Of a DNA stretch of 64,000 nt, positions 28,056-36,391 are shown one piece after another (the stretch's first letter is position 1; the number at the start of each line of letters is the position of its first letter). The translations under genes were made by a program, and so were the position numbers. The notes under the pieces are model-generated. The model was not told where the DNA came from, did not search any database, and was given only the letters and a program-made list of their open reading frames with translations. Source of the DNA: Clostridium sp. (GTDB taxonomy: Bacteria; Bacteroidota; Bacteroidia; Bacteroidales; Bacteroidaceae); NCBI GenBank assembly GCA_023663705.1, contig JAMPGY010000004.1, forward strand, positions 49,313-113,312. The letters are read 5' to 3'.

Positions 28056-30776
28056 TTATCCTTCGATAGCACCCTGCGCGGCCGCGAGGCGTGCGATGGG
28101 CACGCGGAACGGAGAACATGATGCATAGTCCATGCCCACCTTGGCGCAGAACTTGACAGACGACGGCTCACCACCGTGCTCACCGCAGATACCGGTGCGC
28201 ATGCCCGGGCGTACGGCGCGTCCTTTTTCTACAGCCATCTTGATGAGTTGGCCTACACCGTTCTGATCCAGCACCTGGAACGGGTCTACCTTCAGAATCT
28301 TCTTCTCCAGATAAGCCGGCAGGAAGCTTGCAATGTCATCTCGGGAGTAACCGAAAGTCATCTGGGTCAGGTCGTTTGTTCCGAATGAGAAGTACTCGGC
28401 TTCGGTTGCAATGCGGTCGGCTGTCAGAGCGGCACGAGGAATTTCGATCATTGTACCGATCTCGAATTCGATTTCCACGCCTTCTTCGGCAAACACTTCC
28501 TTGGCAGTCTTCTGAATCACTTCCTTCTGCTGCTTCAGTTCATACAGGATACCGATAAGCGGAACCATGATCTCGGGCATCGGATTCTTACCTTCCTTCT
28601 TCAGTTCACAGGCAGCGCTCAGGATGGCGCGTGTCTGCATGGCTGTGATTTCGGGGAATGTGATACCCAAGCGGCAACCGCGGTGACCCAGCATCGGGTT
28701 GTTCTCGGCCAGGCTGGCCACACGCTTCTGGATTTCCTCTACGCTAATGCCCATTTCCTTGGCCATTGTCTCCTGGCCTTTCAGATCGTGGGGGACAAAC
28801 TCGTGCAAGGGTGGATCAAGCAAACGGATGTTCACCGGACAACCGTCCATGGCTTCCAAAATGCCCTTGAAGTCGGCTTTCTGGAAAGGAAGCAATTTGG
28901 CCAAAGCCTTTTCGCGGCCTTCCACGTTGTCGGCCAGAATCATCTCACGCATGGCAACAATCTTCTGGTCGTCGAAGAACATGTGCTCCGTGCGGGTCAG
29001 GCCGATACCCTTGGCACCGAATGCACGAGCCACGCGGGCGTCGTGCGGAGTGTCGGCATTGGTGCGTACCTGCAACTTCGTGTACTTGTCGCACAGATCC
29101 ATCAGCTCCTTGAAGTCGCCCGACAGTTCGGCTGCCTTGGTGGGCACTTCGCCTGCATATACCTGTCCGGTGGAACCGTTGATGGAGATGTAGTCACCTT
29201 CTTTATATACAACGCCTTCAATCTCCACTGTCTTGTTCTTGTAGTTGACGTTGATGGCACCTGCACCGGATACGCAGCACTTGCCCATACCGCGGGCCAC
29301 AACGGCTGCGTGGGAGGTCATACCGCCACGTGCTGTCAGGATACCTTCGGCAGCCGACATGCCGGCCAGGTCTTCGGGAGATGTCTCGATACGAACCATC
29401 ACCACGCGGTGGCCGTCGTTGTGCCATGCCTGGGCATCATCTGCATGGAAAACAATCTGTCCGCAGGCGGCACCCGGAGAAGCAGGCAGACCTTGTGTGA
29501 TGACTTTAGCTTTCTTCAGGGCGTCTTTGTCGAATACGGGGTGGAGCAACTCGTCCAGTTTCTGAGGCTCGCAGCGCAACAAGGCGGTCTTCTCGTCGAT
29601 CAGGCCTTCATGCACCAAATCCATGGCGATCTTCACCATGGCTGTACCCGTGCGTTTACCGTTGCGTGTCTGCAGGAACCACAGTTTGCCTTCCTGTACG
29701 GTGAACTCCATATCCTGCATATCGCAGTAGTGCTTCTCCAGTTTGTCCTGAATAGCATCCAGTTCCTTGTAGATTTCGGGCATGGCTTCTTCCATTGAGG
29801 GGAAGTTGGCGGCACGGTTTTCTTCGCTGATACCCTGTAGGGCTGCCCAGCGGCGTGAGCCTTCGATGGTGATCTGCTGGGGTGTGCGGATACCGGCAAC
29901 CACATCCTCGCCTTGTGCGTTCACCAGATACTCACCGTTGAACAGGTTCTCGCCCGTGGCGGCATCGCGGCTGAAGCAGACACCGGTAGCGGACGTCTCG
30001 CCCATGTTTCCGAACACCATGGCCATGACAGACACTGCCGTACCCCATTCGTCGGGTATTCCCTCCATCTTGCGGTAGAGGATGGCGCGCTCGTTCATCC
30101 AACTACGGAACACGGCGCAGATAGCTCCCCACAACTGTTCCATCGGGTCGGTGGGGAAATCGCAGCCGGTCTGTTCCTTGATGGCCTTTTTGAAACGGTT
30201 CACCAGATCCTTCAGTTCTTCGACTGTCAGATCCTTGTCCAGTTTGATGCCGCGGATGGCCTTCACCTCTTCGATGATGGCTTCAAACGGATCGATATCC
30301 TCCTTGTTGACGGGTTTCATTCCGAGCACAACATCGCCATACATCTGCACGAAACGACGGTAAGAGTCGTAAACGAAGTGAGGGTTGCCGGTCTTCTTCA
30401 CCATCCCTTCGGCTACGGCATCGTTCAGACCCAGGTTGAGGATTGTGTCCATCATACCCGGCATGGAAGCGCGTGCACCGGAGCGAACGGATACCAGCAA
30501 CGGGTTCTCCACATCTCCGAATTTACTATTCATCAACTTCTCCACGTGGGCAACAGCGTTGTTCACCTCATCCTGAAGAATCTCGACTATTTTCTCTTGT
30601 CCAACGGCATAATATTCGTTGCAGACGTCTGTGGCAATGGTGAATCCCGGGGGGACAGGGACACCGATCAGGTTCATTTCCGCCAGATTGGCGCCTTTTC
30701 CACCCAATCGCTCACGCATTTGTGCATTACCTTCGGCTTGTCCGTTCCCAAAGGTATAAACTCTTTTTTCACTCAT
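28056..30776 (-). CDS. ppdK: Pyruvate, phosphate dikinase
   Basis: 906 aa from ATG at 30776 (MSEKRVYTFGNGQAEGN). An N-terminal ATP-grasp domain (GGKGANLAEMNLIGVPVPPGF), the phosphohistidine domain with catalytic H489 in GGMTSHAAVVARGMG, and a C-terminal PEP/pyruvate TIM barrel ending with GICGEHGGEP (catalytic Cys) give the complete three-domain enzyme. It interconverts pyruvate, ATP and Pi with PEP, AMP and PPi. It is monocistronic with its own promoter and terminator. The 10-codon upstream extension is rejected because the conserved N-terminus starts at MSEKRVYTF. Confidence 0.97.
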   Translation of the reverse strand: MSEKRVYTFGNGQAEGNAQMRERLGGKGANLAEMNLIGVPVPPGFTIATDVCNEYYAVGQEKIVEILQDEVNNAVAHVEKLMNSKFGDVENPLLVSVRSGARASMPGMMDTILNLGLNDAVAEGMVKKTGNPHFVYDSYRRFVQMYGDVVLGMKPVNKEDIDPFEAIIEEVKAIRGIKLDKDLTVEELKDLVNRFKKAIKEQTGCDFPTDPMEQLWGAICAVFRSWMNERAILYRKMEGIPDEWGTAVSVMAMVFGNMGETSATGVCFSRDAATGENLFNGEYLVNAQGEDVVAGIRTPQQITIEGSRRWAALQGISEENRAANFPSMEEAMPEIYKELDAIQDKLEKHYCDMQDMEFTVQEGKLWFLQTRNGKRTGTAMVKIAMDLVHEGLIDEKTALLRCEPQKLDELLHPVFDKDALKKAKVITQGLPASPGAACGQIVFHADDAQAWHNDGHRVVMVRIETSPEDLAGMSAAEGILTARGGMTSHAAVVARGMGKCCVSGAGAINVNYKNKTVEIEGVVYKEGDYISINGSTGQVYAGEVPTKAAELSGDFKELMDLCDKYTKLQVRTNADTPHDARVARAFGAKGIGLTRTEHMFFDDQKIVAMREMILADNVEGREKALAKLLPFQKADFKGILEAMDGCPVNIRLLDPPLHEFVPHDLKGQETMAKEMGISVEEIQKRVASLAENNPMLGHRGCRLGITFPEITAMQTRAILSAACELKKEGKNPMPEIMVPLIGILYELKQQKEVIQKTAKEVFAEEGVEIEFEIGTMIEIPRAALTADRIATEAEYFSFGTNDLTQMTFGYSRDDIASFLPAYLEKKILKVDPFQVLDQNGVGQLIKMAVEKGRAVRPGMRTGICGEHGGEPSSVKFCAKVGMDYASCSPFRVPIARLAAAQGAIEG

Positions 30777-30818
30777 CTTTTTAATAAGATTATTGTTAGT
30801 TAACAAAATGTTCTAATG

Positions 30819-30847
30819 CAAACTTAGTGAAAAAATGAATAATACAA
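30819..30847 (-). promoter_or_regulatory. Probable promoter of ppdK
   Basis: On the minus strand TAAGTTTG (30826-30819) fits the -7 consensus and TTG (30847-30845) lies 18 nt upstream as -33 box. The start codon is 43 nt further on. Confidence 0.6.
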
Positions 30848-30930
30848 AAGGAAAACAAATAAAAAATCCTTGTTTTTTTACTACTTTTGTCAACCGTAAG
30901 TATCAAAAGTATATATAACACATACTGTAT

Positions 30931-32352
30931 ATGGCTCGTAAGAGAAAAGAACCGATTGTATTGGAGAACGTTACCATCACAGATGTAGCCGCCGAGGGCA
31001 AGGCGCTCGCCCGTGTGGATGACATGGTGGTATTTGTTCCTTATGTGGTACCCGGCGATGTGGTGGATCTGCGCGTGCAGCGCAAAAAACATAGATATTG
31101 CGAGGCGGTGGCCATTCGTTTTCATCATTATTCAGAGCAACGTGCCCAGCCGTTTTGCCCGCATTTCGGCGTGTGCGGAGGATGTAAGTGGCAGTGCTTG
31201 CCTTATTTCGAACAATTGCGCTACAAACAGCAGCAGGTGGTGGACAATCTGACCCGCATCGGCAAGGTGGAATTGTCCGGTGTGATGCCCATTCTGGGAT
31301 CCATGCAGACACGTTGCTACCGCAATAAACTTGAGTTCGGTTTTTGCAACCGGCGCTGGCTCACGCCCGAGGAGATTGCTTCGGGCAAGACGTATGAGCA
31401 TACGGATGCAGTGGGCTTTCATACGGTGGGCTCTTTCGATAAAATTCTGCCCATCGAGCGTTGCGAACTGATGGATGACATCAACAACCGTGTGCGCAAT
31501 GCACTGCGTGATTACGGTTACGACCATGGACTGACGTTCTACGACCAACGCGAGCACACAGGATTGCTGCGCAACATGATGATCCGCACGTCCAACACCG
31601 GAGGGCTGATGTTGTTGATGCAATTCTGTATCAACAACGACGATGAACACCGGCAGGCCATGGGGCTCATGCAGTATGCCGCCGATAAGTTTCCTGAGAT
31701 CACATCCCTGCTCTATGTCAACAACCGCAAGTTCAACGATACCATCGGTGATCAGGAGGTCGTCGTGTTTAAGGGTGACGACCATATCTTTTTGGAGATG
31801 GAAGGATTGCGATTTAAGGTGGGACCAAAGAGTTTCTATCAGACCAACACGGAGCAAGCGTATGAACTTTATAAAGTTGCCCGTGCGTTTGCCGGTCTCA
31901 CCGGGCGGGAACTGGTATACGATCTTTATACCGGTACCGGAACGATTGCCAATTTCGTGGCTCGTCAAGCCCGTCAGGTGATAGGCATAGAATATGTTCC
32001 CGAGGCCATTGAGGACGCCAAGGTCAACTCGCGGATAAACGGTATTGAAAACACGTTGTTCTACGCTGGAGATATGAAGGATATGCTCAATCGTGAGTTT
32101 ATCGGGAAACACGGACGCCCTGATGTGATTATCACCGATCCTCCGCGTGCGGGTATGCATCAGGATGTGATAGACGTTCTTTTGTTTGCCGCTCCCGATC
32201 GGATCGTTTATGTAAGTTGCAATCCCGCCACTCAGGCACGTGACCTGGCATTGCTCAACGAGGCCTATCGTGTGGTCGCCGTTCAGGCTGTAGACATGTT
32301 TCCCCACACTCAGCATGTGGAGAACGTGGTTTTGTTGGAGCGTCGTAAGTAA
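30931..32352 (+). CDS. rlmD: 23S rRNA (uracil-5-)-methyltransferase, RlmD/RumA family
   Basis: 473 aa. An N-terminal TRAM domain (residues about 8-65) is followed by an iron-sulfur cluster motif (CPHFGVCGGCKWQ) and a Rossmann SAM domain with DLYTGTGTIANFVA and DPPRAGMHQ. The catalytic Cys is in YVSCNPATQARDL. It methylates U to m5U in 23S rRNA (U1939 in E. coli numbering for RlmD); whether it is the RlmD or RlmCD class cannot be settled by eye. The gene stands alone, divergent from ppdK; TACTTTTG at 30882-30889 is a likely -7 box. Confidence 0.92.
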   Translation: MARKRKEPIVLENVTITDVAAEGKALARVDDMVVFVPYVVPGDVVDLRVQRKKHRYCEAVAIRFHHYSEQRAQPFCPHFGVCGGCKWQCLPYFEQLRYKQQQVVDNLTRIGKVELSGVMPILGSMQTRCYRNKLEFGFCNRRWLTPEEIASGKTYEHTDAVGFHTVGSFDKILPIERCELMDDINNRVRNALRDYGYDHGLTFYDQREHTGLLRNMMIRTSNTGGLMLLMQFCINNDDEHRQAMGLMQYAADKFPEITSLLYVNNRKFNDTIGDQEVVVFKGDDHIFLEMEGLRFKVGPKSFYQTNTEQAYELYKVARAFAGLTGRELVYDLYTGTGTIANFVARQARQVIGIEYVPEAIEDAKVNSRINGIENTLFYAGDMKDMLNREFIGKHGRPDVIITDPPRAGMHQDVIDVLLFAAPDRIVYVSCNPATQARDLALLNEAYRVVAVQAVDMFPHTQHVENVVLLERRK

Positions 32353-32370
32353 GGGGCGGCGGAAAAAGAA

Positions 32371-32415
32371 AATCCCGCATGAATTTCGTGGTTTACACCG
32401 GATTCATGCGGGATT
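32371..32415. terminator. Bidirectional terminator rlmD / RNase E-G
   Basis: Perfect 14-bp inverted repeat AATCCCGCATGAAT (32371-32384) / ATTCATGCGGGATT (32402-32415) between convergent genes, flanked by A-rich sequence on one side and TATTTGG on the other. Confidence 0.8.
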
Positions 32416-32439
32416 ATTTGGTGGTAAGAGGAATCGAAG

Positions 32440-34011
32440 TTAAATCTCTACTTCCTCCTTCATGTCAATTTCGTCTCCCGTGATGTCTACAAATTCATAT
32501 TGAAGGAAGGCCAGACTCTGCTTGGGCAGCACTTTTACTCCCAGTCCGTATTTCATTTGCCATTTTCTCTTCAGGGACAAGATGCCCTGGTTGATATATG
32601 CAGCCACATAGGGGTGGACATACAAAGTGAATTGCTTGATGCCAATTTTCTTGACCAAGGTGTTGATTTTACCTTCCAGTTTTTCTGCAAACAGATAGCT
32701 GGACTTGATGGTTCCTTTGCCGAAACAAGTGGGGCATGTCTCTTCCACGTGTACATCCATCACCGGACGTACACGTTGGCGTGTGATTTGCATGAGGCCG
32801 AATTTGCTGAGAGGGAGTATGTTGTGGCGTGCGCGATCTTTCTTCATATTTTCGCACATGCGTTCATACAGTTTCTGCCGGTCTTCGGCCACATTCATGT
32901 CGATAAAGTCCACAACGATAATTCCGCCCATGTCGCGTAGCCGTAGCTGGCGTGCCAGTTCGTCGGCAGCACCCAGATTCACATCCAGTGCGTTGGCTTC
33001 TTGTCCGTCTTTAGACTTGGCGCGGTTTCCGCTGTTCACGTCTACCACATGGAGAGCCTCTGTGTGTTCGATGATTAGGTAAGCTCCATGTTTGTAGGAA
33101 ACTGTCTTTCCGAACGAGGATTTGATCTGTCGGGTAATATCGTAGTTGTCGAAAATGGGTAGCTTGCCGGTGTATTGCTTCACGATGTGTGCTCTGTCCG
33201 GAGCAATGAGGGTGACATAATCTTTCACCTCATCGAATATCTCTTTGTTGTTGATGTAGATATTCTCATACGAAGGATTGAAAAGGTCGCGTAGCATAGC
33301 CACAGTCCGGCTTGTTTCTTCATAAACCAAGGTGGGAAGGTTGGATGCCTTCTGCACCCGGGTGATGGTGTCTTCCCATTTTTTCAGCAGGATTTTCAAC
33401 TCATTGTCCAGCTCGGCTACCCGTTTGCCCTCGGCCACCGTACGTACGATCACGCCGAAATGTTTAGGCTTGATACGTTGGATAAGACCTTTCAGGCGGG
33501 CGCGTTCTTCGGCGGATTGTATTTTGGAGGATACGGATACCTTTTCGTTGAAGGGCATCAGCACCAGATAGCGTCCGGGGAACGACAACTCGCAGGTCAG
33601 GCGCGGCCCTTTGGTGGAGATGGGTTCCTTCACAATCTGCACCAGAATTTCCTGTCCTTGTTGCAGGGTGTTCTGCACGCTGCCGTCTTTAGGCAGTTCC
33701 GGTTGGATGTTTGCTTTGGATATGGGGTAGAGTTTACGCTTGTCGCTCGTCACCTGTTTCAGATACTTGGCGTAAGTGTTAAACTGGTTACCCAGGTCAA
33801 GATAATGTAGAAAGGCATCGCGCTCATAGCCAACGTTCACAAAACATGCGTTCAGCCCCGGCATCAGTTTACGCACCTTGGCCAGGTACACGTTTCCCAC
33901 GGCAAAGAGAGTGGATTGTCCCTCTTTCTGAAATTCCACCAGACGCTTATCTTCAAGCAGGGCGATAGAGACTTCCTTGGGTTGAACATCAATTACTACT
34001 TCGCTTGTCAT
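32440..34011 (-). CDS. rng: Ribonuclease E/G family protein
   Basis: 523 aa from ATG at 34011 (MTSEVVIDVQPKEVSIALLEDKRLVEF); the 26 upstream codons fall in the leader hairpin region and are unlikely to be translated. An S1 RNA-binding domain (about 35-130) is followed by the RNase E/G catalytic core with HVVDVNSGNRA and VVDFIDM supplying the two metal-binding Asp residues, and the zinc-link CPTCFGKG. No long C-terminal degradosome tail is present, so it is RNase G-like in size. It acts in rRNA maturation and mRNA decay. It is the last of a likely HU / 29-aa protein / rng series. Confidence 0.93.
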   Translation of the reverse strand: MTSEVVIDVQPKEVSIALLEDKRLVEFQKEGQSTLFAVGNVYLAKVRKLMPGLNACFVNVGYERDAFLHYLDLGNQFNTYAKYLKQVTSDKRKLYPISKANIQPELPKDGSVQNTLQQGQEILVQIVKEPISTKGPRLTCELSFPGRYLVLMPFNEKVSVSSKIQSAEERARLKGLIQRIKPKHFGVIVRTVAEGKRVAELDNELKILLKKWEDTITRVQKASNLPTLVYEETSRTVAMLRDLFNPSYENIYINNKEIFDEVKDYVTLIAPDRAHIVKQYTGKLPIFDNYDITRQIKSSFGKTVSYKHGAYLIIEHTEALHVVDVNSGNRAKSKDGQEANALDVNLGAADELARQLRLRDMGGIIVVDFIDMNVAEDRQKLYERMCENMKKDRARHNILPLSKFGLMQITRQRVRPVMDVHVEETCPTCFGKGTIKSSYLFAEKLEGKINTLVKKIGIKQFTLYVHPYVAAYINQGILSLKRKWQMKYGLGVKVLPKQSLAFLQYEFVDITGDEIDMKEEVEI

Positions 34012-34047
34012 TTCTTTATCAGCTTTCTTTTTTTTAGTGTTTAAGAC

Positions 34048-34100
34048 AAAGAACAAACTCGAGGAGCTTGCATAATGCAGGCCTTTCAAGTTTGTTCTTT
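34048..34100 (-). promoter_or_regulatory. Leader hairpin upstream of RNase E/G gene
   Basis: Perfect 12-bp inverted repeat AAAGAACAAACT (34048-34059) / AGTTTGTTCTTT (34089-34100) with a 29-nt loop, lying between the 29-aa protein gene and the rng start codon. It is not followed by a U-run in the direction of rng (an A-run follows), so it does not look like a terminator; an RNA element in the rng leader is more likely. Confidence 0.6.
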
Positions 34101-34127
34101 ATTCTGTCAAGTCAATCAAGCGTCAGA

Positions 34128-34217
34128 CTATTTGCTCTTATGTCTGTTCTTTCTTAATCTTTTCTTACGCTTGTGAGTTGCCATCTTGTGTCTTTTCTTT
34201 TTCTTTCCGCTTGGCAT
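34128..34217 (-). CDS. 29-aa AURKAIP1/COX24-domain small basic protein
   Basis: A 30-codon frame from ATG (34217) to TAG (34128-34130) encodes a 29-residue, extremely basic peptide beginning MPSGKKKKRHKMATHKRKK and ending in HKSK. From memory this matches the small Bacteroidetes proteins annotated as AURKAIP1/COX24-domain, related to mitochondrial ribosomal protein mS38 and actinobacterial bS22, which bind the small ribosomal subunit. Its place between HU (48 nt upstream) and RNase E/G supports a translation-related role. It is far below usual gene-length cut-offs and easily missed. Confidence 0.85.
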   Translation of the reverse strand: MPSGKKKKRHKMATHKRKKRLRKNRHKSK

Positions 34218-34265
34218 GGCTTAATGCTTTTTTATGGTTAATACTCAGTTTCTCTCGTTATAGAG

Positions 34266-34544
34266 TTATTTCTTTACGGCGTCGACGAATACTTTGGCGG
34301 GCTTGAAAGCCGGAATGTTGTGCGCGTCGATGATGATTGTAGTGTTCTTGGAAATATTGCGTGCAGTCTTCTGGGCGCGTTTTTTCAGGATGAAGCTACC
34401 AAAGCCGCGTAAATAAACATTCTCTTCTTTTGTAGTCAAAGATTCCTTGACTGAGTCCATGAAAGCTTCAACGGTGGTCAACACGGTAGCTTTATCGATT
34501 CCTGTCTTCTTGGAAATCTCGTTTACAATATCTGCTTTTGTCAT
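34266..34544 (-). CDS. HU-family DNA-binding protein
   Basis: 92 aa. MTKADIVNEISKKTGIDKATVLTTVEAFMDSVKESL is the HU/IHF dimerisation helix pair, and GFGSFILKKRAQKTARNISKN with IPAFKPAKVFVDAVKK forms the beta arm and C-terminal helix. The tip of the arm lacks the usual Arg-Asn-Pro (has NTTIIIDAHNIPAF), common in Bacteroidales HU paralogues. It compacts and bends DNA. CAAATATA at 34598-34605 (TATATTTG on the coding strand) is a likely -7 box. Divergent from mutY. Confidence 0.95.
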   Translation of the reverse strand: MTKADIVNEISKKTGIDKATVLTTVEAFMDSVKESLTTKEENVYLRGFGSFILKKRAQKTARNISKNTTIIIDAHNIPAFKPAKVFVDAVKK

Positions 34545-34656
34545 TGCTGTTAATAATTTATTGTTTGTAATTCACTTGTTTTTAATTTTTTGGACTGCAA
34601 ATATATGGCTTTTCAACGAGGTGAGAAAACAAAGAGCGGAAAAAAAAGCAAAAAAG

Positions 34657-34687
34657 TTGGTAAATCACCCTTTGCTCCGTATTTTTG
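34657..34687 (+). promoter_or_regulatory. Promoter of mutY
   Basis: TTG at 34657-34659 and TATTTTTG at 34680-34687 with a 20-nt spacer match the Bacteroidetes consensus. The mutY ATG follows 20 nt later. Confidence 0.8.
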
Positions 34688-34707
34688 TGCTTTCAAAAGG
34701 GATATAT

Positions 34708-35775
34708 ATGCCGACTGAGAATGAATTTGCACAGCGCTTGGAAGCGTGGTATAAGGCCAACGGGCGTGAACTGCCTTGGCGTGACACATCCGATCCCTAC
34801 CGCATATGGATTTCGGAAATCATCCTGCAACAGACGCGTGTGGCGCAGGGGTACGACTATTTTGTGCGTTTTGTGGAACGCTTTCCCGATGTGGCGTCTC
34901 TGGCTGAAGCCACTGAGGATGAGGTGTTGAAATATTGGCAGGGATTGGGATACTATTCGCGTGCACGCAACCTTCATTATGCCGCCGGGCAAATTGTGGC
35001 GGAAGGCGGGTTCCCCCGCACCTACGACGGCATACGCCGCCTGAAGGGAGTGGGCGACTATACAGCGGCAGCTATAGCCTCGTTTGCTTTCGGCTTGCCT
35101 TGTGCGGTGGTGGACGGCAATGTGTATCGCGTGCTTTCCCGCTATTTGGACATTGATGTACCGATAGATACCACTGCGGGCAAGAAACTCTTTGCCGATT
35201 TGGCCTCTCATTATCTCGACGACCGTCAGCCGGCGCTCTACAATCAGGCCATTATGGACTTTGGTGCCTTGCAGTGTACACCGCGCTCTCCCCGATGTGT
35301 CGATTGTCCGTTGGTCGGCAGTTGCGGTGCCTTAAGCAGCGGGCGCGTGGACAGCCTTCCGGTCAAGTCTCATGTCACGCGTGTGTCGGAGCGATATTTC
35401 GTTTATATATATATAAAGGTGGGCGGCTACACCTGTTTGCACCGCCGCGGTGGGAAGGATATCTGGAAGGGACTTTATGAGCCTTTGCTGCTGGAACTCG
35501 ACGGAGTGTGGTCCGAGGAGCGGATAGCGGCGCATCCGCTGGTGGCGGAACTGTTGTCGGAGGGTGGGGCATCGTTGCGTCCGGTGCGCCGTGGCGTGCG
35601 CCATCAGCTGTCCCATCGTTTGCTCATAGCCGATTTCTACGAGATGCAATTGCCCGGGCGTCCGTTCGGTCCGTTGTTCGTGCAGGCTGGCATGCAATGG
35701 GTACCCCGTGTTGATGTGGGACTCTACGCTGTTCCCCGGCTGGTTTCGATTCTTTGGGAATCGGCAGATTTGTGA
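34708..35775 (+). CDS. mutY: A/G-specific adenine glycosylase
   Basis: 355 aa from ATG at 34708 (MPTENEFAQRLEAWYKANGRELPWR). The long upstream open frame overlaps HU and the promoter and is rejected. The helix-hairpin-helix LKGVGDYTAAAIASFAFG with catalytic Asp in AVVDGNVYRV, catalytic Glu in ISEIILQQTRV, the [4Fe-4S] ligands C190, C197, C200 and C206, and a C-terminal NUDIX-like MutT domain (about 240-350) that reads 8-oxoG are all present. It removes adenine mispaired with 8-oxoguanine. Confidence 0.95.
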   Translation: MPTENEFAQRLEAWYKANGRELPWRDTSDPYRIWISEIILQQTRVAQGYDYFVRFVERFPDVASLAEATEDEVLKYWQGLGYYSRARNLHYAAGQIVAEGGFPRTYDGIRRLKGVGDYTAAAIASFAFGLPCAVVDGNVYRVLSRYLDIDVPIDTTAGKKLFADLASHYLDDRQPALYNQAIMDFGALQCTPRSPRCVDCPLVGSCGALSSGRVDSLPVKSHVTRVSERYFVYIYIKVGGYTCLHRRGGKDIWKGLYEPLLLELDGVWSEERIAAHPLVAELLSEGGASLRPVRRGVRHQLSHRLLIADFYEMQLPGRPFGPLFVQAGMQWVPRVDVGLYAVPRLVSILWESADL

Positions 35776-35853
35776 TGTGTTTCGTTTCATGTTCTCGGCA
35801 ACTTTGCCACTACGGAGTTCCGATACTTTATTTTTGAAAAAGGTACATGTTTA

Positions 35854-35886
35854 TTGCGCCTGTATTCAAAAAATGCCTTAACTTTG
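35854..35886 (+). promoter_or_regulatory. Probable promoter of ssb
   Basis: TAACTTTG at 35879-35886 fits the -7 box; TTG at 35854-35856 is 22 nt upstream, slightly longer than the preferred spacing. The ATG follows at 35914. Confidence 0.5.
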
Positions 35887-35913
35887 AAGCCGAATTCTAA
35901 AACAGATAAGGTC

Positions 35914-36369
35914 ATGTCGTTAAACAAGGTTATGCTGATCGGTAATGTGGGGAAAGATCCCGAAGTTCGTTATCTGGACACTGGAGTGGCCGTGGCAACT
36001 TTTCCCTTGGCTACGACCGAGCGTGGTTACACGCTGCAAAACGGAACCACTGTGCCCGAACGTGCGGAGTGGCACAACATCGTTTTGTGGCGCGGATTGG
36101 CCGAGACGGCCGAAAAGTATGTTCACAAAGGCGACAAACTGTACATCGAGGGTAAAATCCGCAGTCGTACCTATGACGACAAGAACGGAATGAAACGTTA
36201 CGTCTACGAGATTATGGCCGACAGCATGGAACTGCTCACTTCTCGTCCGCAGACCCCTGCAGTAGCGGGCGGACAACCGTCAGTACAGAGTGCACCCGCA
36301 CCGTCCGCAATAGGCACGGCACGTTCTGCGACATCTTTGGCGGGATCATCCGATGATCTCCCGTTTTAA
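35914..36369 (+). CDS. ssb: Single-stranded DNA-binding protein
   Basis: 151 aa from ATG at 35914 (MSLNKVMLIGNVGKDPEVRY). An OB fold over residues 1-110 with WHNIVLWRGLAETAEKYVHKGDKLYIEG, a flexible Ala/Pro/Ser linker, and the conserved acidic tip ending DDLPF that recruits repair and replication proteins. It protects ssDNA during replication and repair. It lies between mutY and gldE on the same strand, as in many Bacteroides genomes. Confidence 0.96.
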   Translation: MSLNKVMLIGNVGKDPEVRYLDTGVAVATFPLATTERGYTLQNGTTVPERAEWHNIVLWRGLAETAEKYVHKGDKLYIEGKIRSRTYDDKNGMKRYVYEIMADSMELLTSRPQTPAVAGGQPSVQSAPAPSAIGTARSATSLAGSSDDLPF

Positions 36370-36391
36370 TGTTTAACCAAACTCTACACAC

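Noticed and set aside
34447..34707. 87-codon N-terminal extension of mutY
   Set aside because: It runs antisense through HU and across a strong promoter whose -7 box lies just before the ATG at 34708.
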